Shown piece by piece: positions 26,859 to 35,768 of a DNA stretch of 62,763 nucleotides. The stretch lies in assembly GCA_044432945.1 (NCBI GenBank), contig JAWXUD010000006.1, positions 1-62,763 on the forward strand. Direction: 5' to 3'. The notes below the pieces were generated by a model, which saw only the letters and a list, made by a program, of their open reading frames with translations, ran no database searches and was not told the origin of the DNA. The position numbers were made by a program, and so were the translations under genes. Origin of the DNA: JAWXUD01 sp044432945. Its GTDB lineage: Bacteria > Cyanobacteriota > Vampirovibrionia > Gastranaerophilales > Gastranaerophilaceae. Each line of letters begins with the position of its first letter. The stretch's first letter is position 1.

Positions 26859-27947
26859 ATGGTAAAAAATGCTTATGTTCATATCCCTTTTTGCAAACAA
26901 AAATGTAAATATTGCAGCTTTACATCGTTTTGTAATCTTAATGATATAGATTTATACACCACAAAACTAAAAGAAGAAATTAATCACTATTATAAAAACG
27001 AGCAACTAGAAACATTATATTTTGGCGGTGGCACACCTTCGCTTTTATCAATTGGACAACTAAAATTACTAATAGATTTATTCAACACAACTCCTCAAAC
27101 AGAAATCACTATTGAAATCAATCCTGAAAGTGCAAACGTTGATTATTTAAAAAATCTAAAATCTATTGGCATAAATCGTCTTAGCTTTGGCTGTCAAACT
27201 TTTGATAATGAAATCCTTAAACATATCGGACGAATTCATAACTCTAATGATGTCATAAATTCAGTAAAAACTGCCCAATCAATAGGGTTTGATAACATAA
27301 ACCTTGATTTTATTTATGGGTTGCCAAACCAAAGTATCGAAAGCTTTGGCAATGATTTAGAGAAGGCGATTTCATTAAAAATACAACATATTTCACTTTA
27401 TGGTTTAAAAATAGAAGAAGGTTGTGCGTTTTATAACAACTTGCCTGAAAATTTGGCTGATGATGATTTGCAAGCAGACATGTACACGCTTGCCTGTGAA
27501 ATAATGAAAAAAAATGGGTTTGAACAATATGAAATAAGCAATTTTTCACTACCCGAAAAATTCTCTCATCACAATCTTAACTACTGGGATAACAACAGCT
27601 ACTACGGTTTTGGCGTAAGTTCGCACGGATATGTTAACAAAATTCGATACTCAAACAACTGCAACATGCAAAAATACATTACAGACCCTAAAAAACATTC
27701 ACAAGAACATAAAGTTACAACCCGAGAAGCCCTTGAAGAAGAATTTTTCTTAGGGTTAAGAAAAAACGATGGGATTGATACAAGCTTAATTAGTGAAAAA
27801 TTTAAGATAAACATAGAAGAAAAATACGCCAAAATTTTTGAAAAGCATACACAAAACAAACTCCTGATAAAAACACAAAACGGTTACGCCCTAACTCACT
27901 CGGGCAAACTATTAAGCAACCTCGTATTATCTGACTTTATTGGATAA
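26859..27947 (+). CDS. hemW: Radical SAM heme chaperone HemW (coproporphyrinogen oxidase-like)
   Basis: A 362-residue radical-SAM protein. The cluster motif is PFCKQKCKYCSF (CxxxCxxC). It has the SAM-binding GGGTPSLLS, EINPESANVDYLKNLKSIGI, RLSFGCQTFDNEILKHIGR and NLDFIYGLPNQSIESF, all typical of HemW, which inserts heme into respiratory proteins. It is distinguished from HemN by its shorter length and the lack of an extended N-terminus. The start appears leaderless. Confidence 0.88.
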   Translation: MVKNAYVHIPFCKQKCKYCSFTSFCNLNDIDLYTTKLKEEINHYYKNEQLETLYFGGGTPSLLSIGQLKLLIDLFNTTPQTEITIEINPESANVDYLKNLKSIGINRLSFGCQTFDNEILKHIGRIHNSNDVINSVKTAQSIGFDNINLDFIYGLPNQSIESFGNDLEKAISLKIQHISLYGLKIEEGCAFYNNLPENLADDDLQADMYTLACEIMKKNGFEQYEISNFSLPEKFSHHNLNYWDNNSYYGFGVSSHGYVNKIRYSNNCNMQKYITDPKKHSQEHKVTTREALEEEFFLGLRKNDGIDTSLISEKFKINIEEKYAKIFEKHTQNKLLIKTQNGYALTHSGKLLSNLVLSDFIG

Positions 27948-27961
27948 AACTAAAAACTTTT

Positions 27962-28360
27962 TTACTTTTCTGCTGGCACATCTTTTTTGAAAAGTTTATT
28001 CACAACTTTATTATAATTTTTATTAGCATGATCACCAACGTCATATAAGAAATTCTTGAATTTCTCTCTTTTAGTTAAAATTTGACCAGCATCAGTCGGA
28101 TGTTTTCTCCAAGTAGATTTTGGGTGTCCAACAAGCATACCCAAAACACCATAGCTGACTGCCCCTAAAGCTAATGTTTTTAGACCAAAAGTAACAGGAT
28201 TGATTTCAGTTTCAGACGGAAGCGGAAAACCAAAGTCCTCAGAGTTTTCGCTAATCACATATGGCAACTTTTGAGGCAACTTATCCGCATTGAAACTTAC
28301 CCTATTACTCTTATAAGAAGTTGATTTATCTAAATTAACACTACTTATTGAAGTTATCAT
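27962..28360 (-). CDS. Hypothetical protein with one hydrophobic segment
   Basis: A 132-residue protein with AGGAG upstream of the ATG. The N-terminal third includes RVSFNADKLP; a short (V/I)SFxA box near the N-terminus is common in uncharacterised proteins of this lineage (recollection, not checked). The middle VTFGLKTLALGAVSYGVLGML is hydrophobic enough for one membrane helix, and the C-terminus is basic and helical (KNYNKVVNKLFKKD). No function can be assigned. Confidence 0.55.
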   Translation of the reverse strand: MITSISSVNLDKSTSYKSNRVSFNADKLPQKLPYVISENSEDFGFPLPSETEINPVTFGLKTLALGAVSYGVLGMLVGHPKSTWRKHPTDAGQILTKREKFKNFLYDVGDHANKNYNKVVNKLFKKDVPAEK

Positions 28361-28529
28361 AATATCTCCTGATATTTAATGTTTACACACTTTCTAATCA
28401 ATTTTAAAAACACTAATAAAATTATTTTGACAGCTAAGCATATAAATTACAATAATTGTTACAAAAGTTTACGAAATATATGGAATATTTTCACCACCCA
28501 TGCACTCTATATAATTAGAGAGGGAAAAA

Positions 28530-30791
28530 ATGAACAAAAATGAATTCGTACTTACAATAACAGAAGAAGACAAAACCCAAGCTATTACTGTAGTTGCAGA
28601 GTTTAACGATGAGCAAACCAAAAATAGAGCGTTTACGAACACACTCGCAGCAAGGATTGCTACAAAATATCTACAAAATAAAGATATCGATACATCTAAT
28701 ATTCAAAGCATATATTCAGTTAAAAAAATCCTAGAAACCACTGATATAAGCGATATTATTCTTGATAATATTCACATCGATGTAAGGGTTATTTATGACG
28801 AGAACGAAATTTTTATCCCAAAATCTCATGACAAACTAAAAATTTCACCCGATATTTATTTGGTATTAAAAGAGTCCGAAAACAAAAAGGAAATGACTTT
28901 TATAGGATTTTTTGAGCCGAAAGCAATCGATAAAAGCCAACAAAATGACGAATATTTTTTCATCGAAAAAGAAAAACTTAATTCTCCTCAAGAATTAAAA
29001 AGTTTTATCGAAAAATTCAACAAAAAAAACTCAAAACAAAAGTTGTCAGATGATAACAAATCATATTATGAAAAAATTATAGTGTCTTTACAAGATGACA
29101 ATATTAACGTAATTGATAAAAAACATTTATTACAAAAATTATGCAAAAATAGCGAACTTCGAAAATTAGTCAATGAATACCAAAATTTCGAAAATATGAC
29201 AATGATTGCAACCACAAATAATTCAATAGACAATATTAATATCGAAATTGAAGCAAACCTTATGATTGAAGATGACTTATCGATTTTAGAAAATCCTAAT
29301 AACTCTGAAATGCAAACCTCTGCTACCACAACTACGCTTGATGATTTAGAGTTTGAAGAACAAGCTTCTGAACAAAGTTCTGAACTAGAATATGAAACTC
29401 AAATTGATGAAGTGTCAAACGCTATTGATGATTTGGAATTTGAAGAACTAACTTCTGGGCAAAATTCTACACAAGAATATGAAGACCAAATTGAGAAAAT
29501 ATCAAAGGCTATTGATGATTTGGAGCTTGAAGAACTAGCTTTTGAACAAAATTCTGAACTAGAATACGAAACTCAAATTGATGAATTATCAAACGCTATT
29601 GATAATTTGGAGCTTGAAGAACTAACTCCTGAAGTCAATTCAATAGAGGACAAAAAAGCAAAAATAGACGAAGTAGCCGCAGCACTTGATGATTTAATAT
29701 ATCAAGAACAAATTTTTGAGATTAATTTGATACCAGAGAATATTAAAACGAGCGAAACCGAAACCGCACCAAATGACTCAACCACCGCAGAACAAGCTTC
29801 TGAAATCAATTCAGAAGTGGCTACTGAAAATGAAAACCCAAATGATTTTAACAATGATACATTAAATTTCAGCAATAGTGATCTATCAACATTAGAATAT
29901 CTAGCGACACTAGAACGTCAAAGCGAAATTGAAGAAGATGAAGCTTCGAACGCAAAAGAAATCGATACTGAAATACAAAATAACGAAGTTGTTTTTGAAA
30001 CAAGCATTGAAGAAAATGATTTAAATGTTTTATATAGAAAAGCAAATGATTTAGAAAACATTCAAAAAATAGTAGAAACCGAAGAAAAATTCCCAGGAAA
30101 AGCTTTAACAAAAAATACCAAAAAGCCTATTAAAATGAATAAAAAAACAATTATATATGTTGCGACACTTTTGGCAATAACACTGCCTGCTATAAGCTTG
30201 GCACTCATCAAACAAAAAAATAATTCGAATGGAAATAACAATTTAAAATCCTCTACTGTTAATAATAAAGAAATTAAAACTACAAATACTAACGATGATT
30301 TATTATCAAATTCTCCAGACATAAAAAATATAGAAGTGGAAAAAGCAGAAAACAACAATACTGACGATACTCAGTCAGACACAAAAGAGGTTATCAACCT
30401 TGAAGGAGCACAAGATTCAGAAAGCCTAACCCCTATAACGCCAGACTACTATTTGTCAGTTGACAAGCTAGTTTGGGACGTTCCTGAATACCTATCTTAT
30501 AGCAACAAAATGAAGAATTATCTAATAACTATCGGCAAAAGTATAAAAATGTCATTATCAACAGATTTATTACTCGCAAATGACTACGCATATTCTAATT
30601 CAATCAAAGTAAGTTTAACGTTCAAGCAAAATGGGACTTTACAAAGCGTAAACGCACTGACATCAAGTGGTTCAGCCGAAATTGATGAAATTGTGTTACA
30701 ATCTGTTAAACAAACCGCAGAAGTCATCAAACCCCCATCAGAAGAGATTAAAAACGAAACTTGCAATTTAAACCTTACCATATATTTCTAG
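28530..30791 (+). CDS. Membrane-anchored acidic repeat protein with TonB-like C-terminus
   Basis: A 753-residue protein with three parts. A cytoplasmic-looking acidic region (1-535) contains four 29-residue tandem repeats (residues 271-386, DDLEFEE...QIDEVSNAI pattern). A single membrane helix follows (about 541-562, IYVATLLAITLPAISLALI). A periplasmic part ends in a TonB-C-like domain (SIKVSLTFKQNGTLQSVNAL, SGSAEIDEIVLQSVKQ, LNLTIYF). The large N-terminal domain is unlike classic TonB and could sense or signal inside the cell. It is first of three same-strand genes, followed by a sigma factor and an NTPase. GAGAGGG precedes the ATG. Confidence 0.7.
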   Translation: MNKNEFVLTITEEDKTQAITVVAEFNDEQTKNRAFTNTLAARIATKYLQNKDIDTSNIQSIYSVKKILETTDISDIILDNIHIDVRVIYDENEIFIPKSHDKLKISPDIYLVLKESENKKEMTFIGFFEPKAIDKSQQNDEYFFIEKEKLNSPQELKSFIEKFNKKNSKQKLSDDNKSYYEKIIVSLQDDNINVIDKKHLLQKLCKNSELRKLVNEYQNFENMTMIATTNNSIDNINIEIEANLMIEDDLSILENPNNSEMQTSATTTTLDDLEFEEQASEQSSELEYETQIDEVSNAIDDLEFEELTSGQNSTQEYEDQIEKISKAIDDLELEELAFEQNSELEYETQIDELSNAIDNLELEELTPEVNSIEDKKAKIDEVAAALDDLIYQEQIFEINLIPENIKTSETETAPNDSTTAEQASEINSEVATENENPNDFNNDTLNFSNSDLSTLEYLATLERQSEIEEDEASNAKEIDTEIQNNEVVFETSIEENDLNVLYRKANDLENIQKIVETEEKFPGKALTKNTKKPIKMNKKTIIYVATLLAITLPAISLALIKQKNNSNGNNNLKSSTVNNKEIKTTNTNDDLLSNSPDIKNIEVEKAENNNTDDTQSDTKEVINLEGAQDSESLTPITPDYYLSVDKLVWDVPEYLSYSNKMKNYLITIGKSIKMSLSTDLLLANDYAYSNSIKVSLTFKQNGTLQSVNALTSSGSAEIDEIVLQSVKQTAEVIKPPSEEIKNETCNLNLTIYF
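29340..29687 (+). repeat. Four in-frame tandem repeats of 87 bp
   Basis: Units begin at 29340, 29427, 29514 and 29601, each encoding 29 residues of the type D(D/N)LE(F/L)EE....QI(D/E)...(N/K/A)A(I/L). A fifth, degenerate start (GATGATTTA) sits exactly on period at 29688. The DNA is similar but not identical between units. Confidence 0.85.
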
Positions 30792-30797
30792 ATGTGA

Positions 30798-30832
30798 TAT
30801 AATAATTTTATAGACATAAGGAATGTGGAAAA
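30798..30832 (+). promoter_or_regulatory. Candidate promoter and ribosome-binding site of the sigma-factor gene
   Basis: TATAAT (30798-30803) and AAGGA (30818-30822) precede the GTG start at 30833. Confidence 0.4.
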
Positions 30833-31396
30833 GTGGAATTAGAACAGGACAAAATAAAGTTAATCGAAAAAGTTATAAAAAATGACAAGAAATTCACTGA
30901 CAACGAGGATTTATACGAAGATTTTTTAAATGAAACATGCAAACGTTCATTAATTGTCATAAAATCAATTCGCTCAAGCGATAAATTAGAAGCGTATTTG
31001 AAAAAAGTTACAACCACAGCTATTTTAGATGTACTCAAAAATTCTGGAAGGGTAAAACGTACGCAAAACGGATTTATGTCAACTGACGAAAAATCAATCG
31101 ATTTTTCAAGCAATCCTAACAAATACAATGATGTAAAAATCACGTACCATTCAATAGGCGAAATCGAAACACCAGAAGATATTATAATAAAAAAAGACAC
31201 ACTGACTAAAATATTAGGTGCTATTTTACAAATTAATAAAGAAAATCCTGAAAAAAATTATTTGAATATCTATAAACTAAGATTTGAAAAAGAATTGACG
31301 CAAAAAGAAATCGCTGTTAGATTGGGGCTTACGCAATCTGAAATATCCAAAAGATTATTCAAATTGATGGATAAAGTTCGAGAAATTTACAATTAA
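30833..31396 (+). CDS. Small sigma-70-family RNA polymerase sigma factor
   Basis: A 187-residue protein ending in a clear sigma region-4 helix-turn-helix (LRFEKELTQKEIAVRLGLTQ, SEISKRLFKLMDKVREIYN). The N-terminal half (YEDFLNETCKRSLIVIKSIR, LEAYLKKVTTTAILDVLKN) is compatible with region 2 of an ECF-type factor but weakly conserved. GTG start. No anti-sigma factor of known type is adjacent. Its neighbours are the TonB-like membrane protein upstream and the zinc-ribbon NTPase 14 nt downstream, either of which could control it (inference). Confidence 0.78.
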   Translation: MELEQDKIKLIEKVIKNDKKFTDNEDLYEDFLNETCKRSLIVIKSIRSSDKLEAYLKKVTTTAILDVLKNSGRVKRTQNGFMSTDEKSIDFSSNPNKYNDVKITYHSIGEIETPEDIIIKKDTLTKILGAILQINKENPEKNYLNIYKLRFEKELTQKEIAVRLGLTQSEISKRLFKLMDKVREIYN

Positions 31397-31410
31397 TTGA
31401 GATTAATATT

Positions 31411-34383
31411 ATGAAATGCCACGTATGTAAAAAAACTATTCCTGAAAACACTCTGAAGTGTGAGTTTTGTAATTCACGTACTGGTATGACTTGCCCAAAT
31501 TGCGAAACCATAAACACGCTCGACAGTTTTATATGCAAAAATTGTGGTTATGAAATATTAAAAGTTTGTCCAAATTGCAAAAGCGTTAACCACTCAAATG
31601 CCACTAATTGCAGAAAATGCAACTCTTCTCTTGAAATAATAGAAATTGTTGAAGAAGAACAAGGCGATTTGAAAATCGAAAAACCAAAACAATTTAGCTG
31701 TGAAGAAATTATTAACAAATTATGCGAAAAACTGCCAGCTAATGACAAAAAAATATTCTCCATCGCTGGTGAAAGCGGTAGCGGGAAAACTTTCATCTTA
31801 AAACAAGTGATGAACCAAACTGCGGAACTTGAAAACACTTGGCTATACGGCAAATGTACCCCAATAACTCAACTTTCTTCAGGTGGATTAATCCAAGATG
31901 TCTTGTTAAATTTATTCAACCTGCCAGATATATGCGTTAATGAACAATTATTCAAAAAAGATTCCTCCAGATTTTTTATGAGCGAATTCCCCGAACTCAC
32001 TCAAGAAGAAGTCTATGAATTAATAAACTTCTTATATCCACAGAAAAAAGGGGTTTTTGAAGACATACTTCAAAACAAAAATAGAACATTCGAAATTTTA
32101 TTCAAAGTCTTTAGCAAAATCGCAACCGATAACGAATTTATTTTAACAATCGATAACCTTGATATGATTGATGGGTTTTCATTCGAATTTATTAATAATT
32201 TGATAAAGCATCAAAATATTTATGAAAACATTAAATTAATATTGTTATACAACGAACAAAAACCCTCAAAAGGATTCTTTTTGATAGAAAACAATCCTGA
32301 ACAAGACTTATATTTTGATTTTTATATAAAATCAATTAACAAAACAGAAGCACAAAAACTAATCAATATTGAAGAAAAAAAACTTAATATACAGTTGAGC
32401 CAAGAAGAAAAATCTATGATTTTTGGAAAAAGTAAAGGCAACCCTAATTTCATAAAACACGCAATAGAACTAAAAAAAGATTGCCAAACTTTAAACAAAG
32501 ATTTTGAACTCAGAGAAAACTTCAAAAATATAATAATAGAACGACTTGAAATACTTGCAACAACTGACCCTATAACATACAAGGCAATTCTAATAGCTTC
32601 GATTTTAGGCAACAAAATAAATATCGCATTGCTTAAAGAAATTGCAAATGTCGATGATGAATTATTCGTAAATATTATAAATAAAATAGAAAAAATGGGT
32701 TATATTTCTCAAATGAACGACATTTTTTACGAATTTAACAACATAACTATTTGGGAAATCATTGTTAATCAATCAAAAAATTACTCAGATTTTATGGAGA
32801 TAAATAATAGTATTCTTGCCTGCATAAATCCCTTTAGACTTAGTACGGTATCTATTCTAGGCATCATAGCACAAAACGTACAATCAGCAGAATTCGCCCT
32901 GAATATATGGACAATTAATACGAGATTATCTGCCTATATTGGCGACACAAATTTATATGTATTAGCCCAAAAACAAAGTTTGATGGCTATCGGACAACAA
33001 GATTTACCAGAATTAAAATATATTAAACAAAATATTTATGAAAAACTTGGAAAATTATTAACAACAATCAACCCTAAAGAAGCAATGCAATATTTGCCAG
33101 AAGCTATTTCTCAAGCCGAAATCGAAAATAATACGCCAAGAATAGTCGAATTACTTTCTTATATGACAACCTGTTGCAACAAAACAGGTAACTATTACGG
33201 TGAAATAGAATGCGTAAACAAAGTTTTAGAAAAAGTCAACAAAGATGACTTGTTAGAATACACTTTTATTAAATGCACAAAACTTAATGCTCTTTTAAAT
33301 ATAGGCAACTGTGGTGAGCTTACCAATTTGATAAGCAACGAAATAATGCCTGTATTTGACGATTTTTTCTCTAACGACAAAAAGCATGATAACATTTCAA
33401 CAAATTTTGTCTTTATAACTTGGCTAAAATCTTATCTAATACTTGCAAAAGCATACGTGCATCAAGGTAACGAGCAAGCCTTTGAAGTTTTGACGGTACT
33501 ATTTGATATGATTGAAAGTCACAATATTCAAAATGAACTTTTTGTTTGTCACTGCAACCTAACACTTGCACACGCTTACACGATGCAAGGCGATTTTGAA
33601 AAATCAGAGGTTCTACTAACACAAATTGAACAAACTTATGGCAAAGAAATCATGGATAATGAAGCAATTATAAAATGGAATTTCATAAATATTCTGAACA
33701 AATTTTTACAGAAAAAATATAACAACATACAAGAAGAATTATTCGAAATCGTGACATTTGCCAACAACAATAACGATAATTTTACAAAAAATATTCTGAA
33801 AACTTTACTTGGAAAAGTATTCTTCGATGAGGACAAAGTAAAACAAGCCTTAGAAATTTATAACAAACAAATCACATATTTTTCACAAGAAAAAATCGCA
33901 CTCGGAGCAATACTGACTTGGTACTTAATCGCCGAAGCAACAATGATAACAGACGGACCAGAAGCTACGATAGAAATAGCACAACAAGCATTAGTAGTAA
34001 CAGAAAATCCAAAAATAAATAACCATTTCTTCGCAATACTTTTAAAATCTCTGATAGCTAACGCATTTATCACGTTATCCGATTTTGAAAGTGCAAAATT
34101 ATACCTCGAAGAAGCAATCGAAGTCGCTCAAAGATACAATATGAAAGACCAACTATCAAGATTGTATTTGTTATATGGCAAAAAATATCAAGAAATGGGA
34201 CTTAAAAATTCTCCTGAACAAGAAAAATACATTGATTTGAGTGCAAAAATGTATGAAAGAACGCAAAATATCATTGCGATAACTAAAAATATCTATTTAG
34301 CAAAAAAACTCAACAAATCAAAAGAAACTCTAAAAACATTTTGTCTAATAAACTCGATTATCATTCCAAAAGCACTTAAATAA
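31411..34383 (+). CDS. Zinc-ribbon STAND-type NTPase with TPR-like C-terminus
   Basis: A 990-residue protein. Residues 1-76 hold several zinc ribbons in tandem (CHVCKKTIPENTLKCEFC, CPNCETI..CKNCGYE, CPNCKSVNHSNATNCRKC). An NTPase domain follows, with Walker A GESGSGKT (120-127) and a Walker B-like FILTIDNLDMID (about 243-254). The rest is helical with TPR-like pairs (LTLAHAYTMQGDFEKSEVLL, KLYLEEAIEVAQRYNM). Such zinc-ribbon/ATPase/TPR layouts occur in STAND regulators related to the MalT and cyclase-associated types. No DNA-binding or cyclase domain is visible. It ends the three-gene unit and is followed by a hairpin. Confidence 0.72.
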   Translation: MKCHVCKKTIPENTLKCEFCNSRTGMTCPNCETINTLDSFICKNCGYEILKVCPNCKSVNHSNATNCRKCNSSLEIIEIVEEEQGDLKIEKPKQFSCEEIINKLCEKLPANDKKIFSIAGESGSGKTFILKQVMNQTAELENTWLYGKCTPITQLSSGGLIQDVLLNLFNLPDICVNEQLFKKDSSRFFMSEFPELTQEEVYELINFLYPQKKGVFEDILQNKNRTFEILFKVFSKIATDNEFILTIDNLDMIDGFSFEFINNLIKHQNIYENIKLILLYNEQKPSKGFFLIENNPEQDLYFDFYIKSINKTEAQKLINIEEKKLNIQLSQEEKSMIFGKSKGNPNFIKHAIELKKDCQTLNKDFELRENFKNIIIERLEILATTDPITYKAILIASILGNKINIALLKEIANVDDELFVNIINKIEKMGYISQMNDIFYEFNNITIWEIIVNQSKNYSDFMEINNSILACINPFRLSTVSILGIIAQNVQSAEFALNIWTINTRLSAYIGDTNLYVLAQKQSLMAIGQQDLPELKYIKQNIYEKLGKLLTTINPKEAMQYLPEAISQAEIENNTPRIVELLSYMTTCCNKTGNYYGEIECVNKVLEKVNKDDLLEYTFIKCTKLNALLNIGNCGELTNLISNEIMPVFDDFFSNDKKHDNISTNFVFITWLKSYLILAKAYVHQGNEQAFEVLTVLFDMIESHNIQNELFVCHCNLTLAHAYTMQGDFEKSEVLLTQIEQTYGKEIMDNEAIIKWNFINILNKFLQKKYNNIQEELFEIVTFANNNNDNFTKNILKTLLGKVFFDEDKVKQALEIYNKQITYFSQEKIALGAILTWYLIAEATMITDGPEATIEIAQQALVVTENPKINNHFFAILLKSLIANAFITLSDFESAKLYLEEAIEVAQRYNMKDQLSRLYLLYGKKYQEMGLKNSPEQEKYIDLSAKMYERTQNIIAITKNIYLAKKLNKSKETLKTFCLINSIIIPKALK

Positions 34384-34433
34384 TCACTAAATTTATCAAA
34401 ATTTAATAACTTAACAAAAATTAGCATAATTGT

Positions 34434-34513
34434 TTGCAATTTTTTTATGTTTGTATTATTATACATTTATAAGCCGTAAAATAAGATGTGAAATTCAAAA
34501 TCACATCTTTTTT
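34434..34513 (+). promoter_or_regulatory. Ribosomal operon promoter followed by terminator/attenuator hairpin
   Basis: TTGCAA (34434-34439), 17 bp, TATTAT (34457-34462). About 20 nt later comes a hairpin, AAGATGTGA (34483-34491) pairing with TCACATCTT (34501-34509), followed by a T-run. It could end the NTPase transcript or attenuate transcription into rpmG. Confidence 0.5.
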
Positions 34514-34563
34514 AAAGACAAAATAAACTAACAAAAAGTACAAAATATAAAGGAATCAAAACA

Positions 34564-34731
34564 ATGGGAATCAAAGGCAGAGTCGACAAAATGGTAGTTC
34601 TAGCTTGTGAAGAATGCAAAGAAAGAAACTACACAACAGTAAAAAACAAAAAAAACATTAAAGAACGTATGGAATTGAGCAAATATTGCCCAACTTGCAA
34701 AAAGCACGTTAATCATAAAGAAACAAAATAA
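34564..34731 (+). CDS. rpmG: 50S ribosomal protein L33, zinc-binding form
   Basis: Fifty-five residues with both cysteine pairs of the zinc-containing L33 class (CEEC and CPTC) and the family pattern NYTTVKNKKNIKERMELSKY. AAAGGA lies upstream of the ATG. It is the first gene before tRNA-Trp, secE and nusG, a standard bacterial order. It was too short for automated listing but is certain by motif. Confidence 0.93.
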   Translation: MGIKGRVDKMVVLACEECKERNYTTVKNKKNIKERMELSKYCPTCKKHVNHKETK

Positions 34732-34741
34732 TTCAAACAAC

Positions 34742-34757
34742 GAGAGGCATGCCTCTC
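34742..34757. repeat. Short palindrome between rpmG and tRNA-Trp
   Basis: GAGAGGCATGCCTCTC is a perfect 16-bp palindrome ending 5 nt before the tRNA. It could guide RNA processing or form a weak pause. No T-run follows. Confidence 0.5.
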
Positions 34758-34762
34758 ACTTT

Positions 34763-34835
34763 GCGTCTTTAGTTCAGTTGGTAGAACGTCGGTCTCCAAA
34801 GCCGAATGTCGAGGGTTCAAGTCCTTCAGGACGCG
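34763..34835 (+). tRNA. tRNA-Trp (CCA anticodon)
   Basis: A 73-nt cloverleaf. The acceptor GCGTCTT pairs with AGGACGC. There is a D-arm TAGTTCAGTTGGTAGAAC, an anticodon loop CTCCAAA (CCA) and a T-arm GGGTTCAAGTCC, with discriminator G. No CCA is encoded. Its place between rpmG and secE is the common one. Confidence 0.95.
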
Positions 34836-34865
34836 ATTTTAAAAAAATAAAGGAATCAAATAAAA

Positions 34866-35048
34866 ATGATGAATGCAATAAAAACATATTTCAAAGGTAT
34901 CCGCTCTGAATGGGGCAAAATCAGTTGGCCAGAAAGACGCCAAGTGGTTGCCGAAACTATTTTTGTTGTCGTTATTGTTTTCGTATTCACAGTATCAATT
35001 TATTTGATGGACGTAGTTTTTAAAGGTGTGCTTGGTTTAATCAAGTAA
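34866..35048 (+). CDS. secE: Preprotein translocase subunit SecE
   Basis: A 60-residue single-helix SecE. The cytoplasmic amphipathic part is SEWGKISWPERRQVVAET and the membrane helix is IFVVVIVFVFTVSIYLMDVV. It stabilises SecY in the protein-export channel. AAAGGA is upstream, and nusG follows after 19 nt. Confidence 0.93.
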   Translation: MMNAIKTYFKGIRSEWGKISWPERRQVVAETIFVVVIVFVFTVSIYLMDVVFKGVLGLIK

Positions 35049-35067
35049 CAAAAATAAAGGATAGCTT

Positions 35068-35703
35068 ATGAGCGAAAAAGAAAAATCAATGGCAGAACAA
35101 TTGAACGAAGACAAAGCTTTAGATATGTCTAATGCAGAAGCTCAAGCTTATGCAACAACAGAAAAAAAAGCAAAGCCAACCCAAAAACGTTGGTACATTG
35201 TTCATACATATTCAGGACACGAAAACAAAGTAAAAGTAAACCTTGAAAAACGTATCGAATATATGAACATGGGTGAAAAAATCTTCAGAGTTGAAGTTCC
35301 ACAAAAAACTGTTACTCAGATTAAAGCTGGTAAAAAACAGGAAAAAGAAGAAAAAATCTTCCCTGGTTACGTTCTTGTTGAAATGATTATGGACGAAGAC
35401 AGCTGGTATGTTGTAAGACACACAGCGGGTGTTACGAAATTCGTAGGATCAGCAAAACGTCCGATAGCAGCACGTGATAGTGAAATCAAAAAAATCATCA
35501 ACCGTTCATCATCTCAATCACAAAAAATTGAATTAGATGTCAAAATGGGCGATAAAGTTAGAATTATTTCTGGTCCATTCGCAGATTTCGTTGCGGATAT
35601 CATCGAAGTTTATCCAGACAAATCAAAACTTCGTGCAAATGTTTCGATATTTGGACGTGAAACACCAGTAGAATTAGAATATAAACAAATTAACAAATTA
35701 TAG
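35068..35703 (+). CDS. nusG: Transcription termination/antitermination factor NusG
   Basis: A 211-residue NusG. An N-terminal extension of about 38 residues (acidic, low complexity) precedes the NGN domain (RWYIVHTYSGHENKVKVNLE, EKIFPGYVLVEMIMDEDSWY, VVRHTAGVTKFVG). The KOW domain is KMGDKVRIISGPFADFVADI. It binds RNA polymerase and affects elongation and Rho action. The extension could be trimmed by starting at an internal Met, but the ATG at 35068 has AAGGA upstream. Confidence 0.95.
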   Translation: MSEKEKSMAEQLNEDKALDMSNAEAQAYATTEKKAKPTQKRWYIVHTYSGHENKVKVNLEKRIEYMNMGEKIFRVEVPQKTVTQIKAGKKQEKEEKIFPGYVLVEMIMDEDSWYVVRHTAGVTKFVGSAKRPIAARDSEIKKIINRSSSQSQKIELDVKMGDKVRIISGPFADFVADIIEVYPDKSKLRANVSIFGRETPVELEYKQINKL

Positions 35704-35712
35704 TACAAAAAA

Positions 35713-35754
35713 TGTGGAAGGATTTTTCAAAGTAGGAAAACCGTTATTACCACA
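35713..35754 (+). promoter_or_regulatory. Candidate structured leader of rplK
   Basis: TGTGGAAG (35713-35720) pairs at its base with CCACA (35750-35754). GTTATTACCA lies on the 3' side. A related element sits before rplA at 36194-36224. It may be a ribosomal-protein (L1) autoregulatory site. Confidence 0.4.
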
Positions 35755-35768
35755 AAAGGAGAAAAAAC

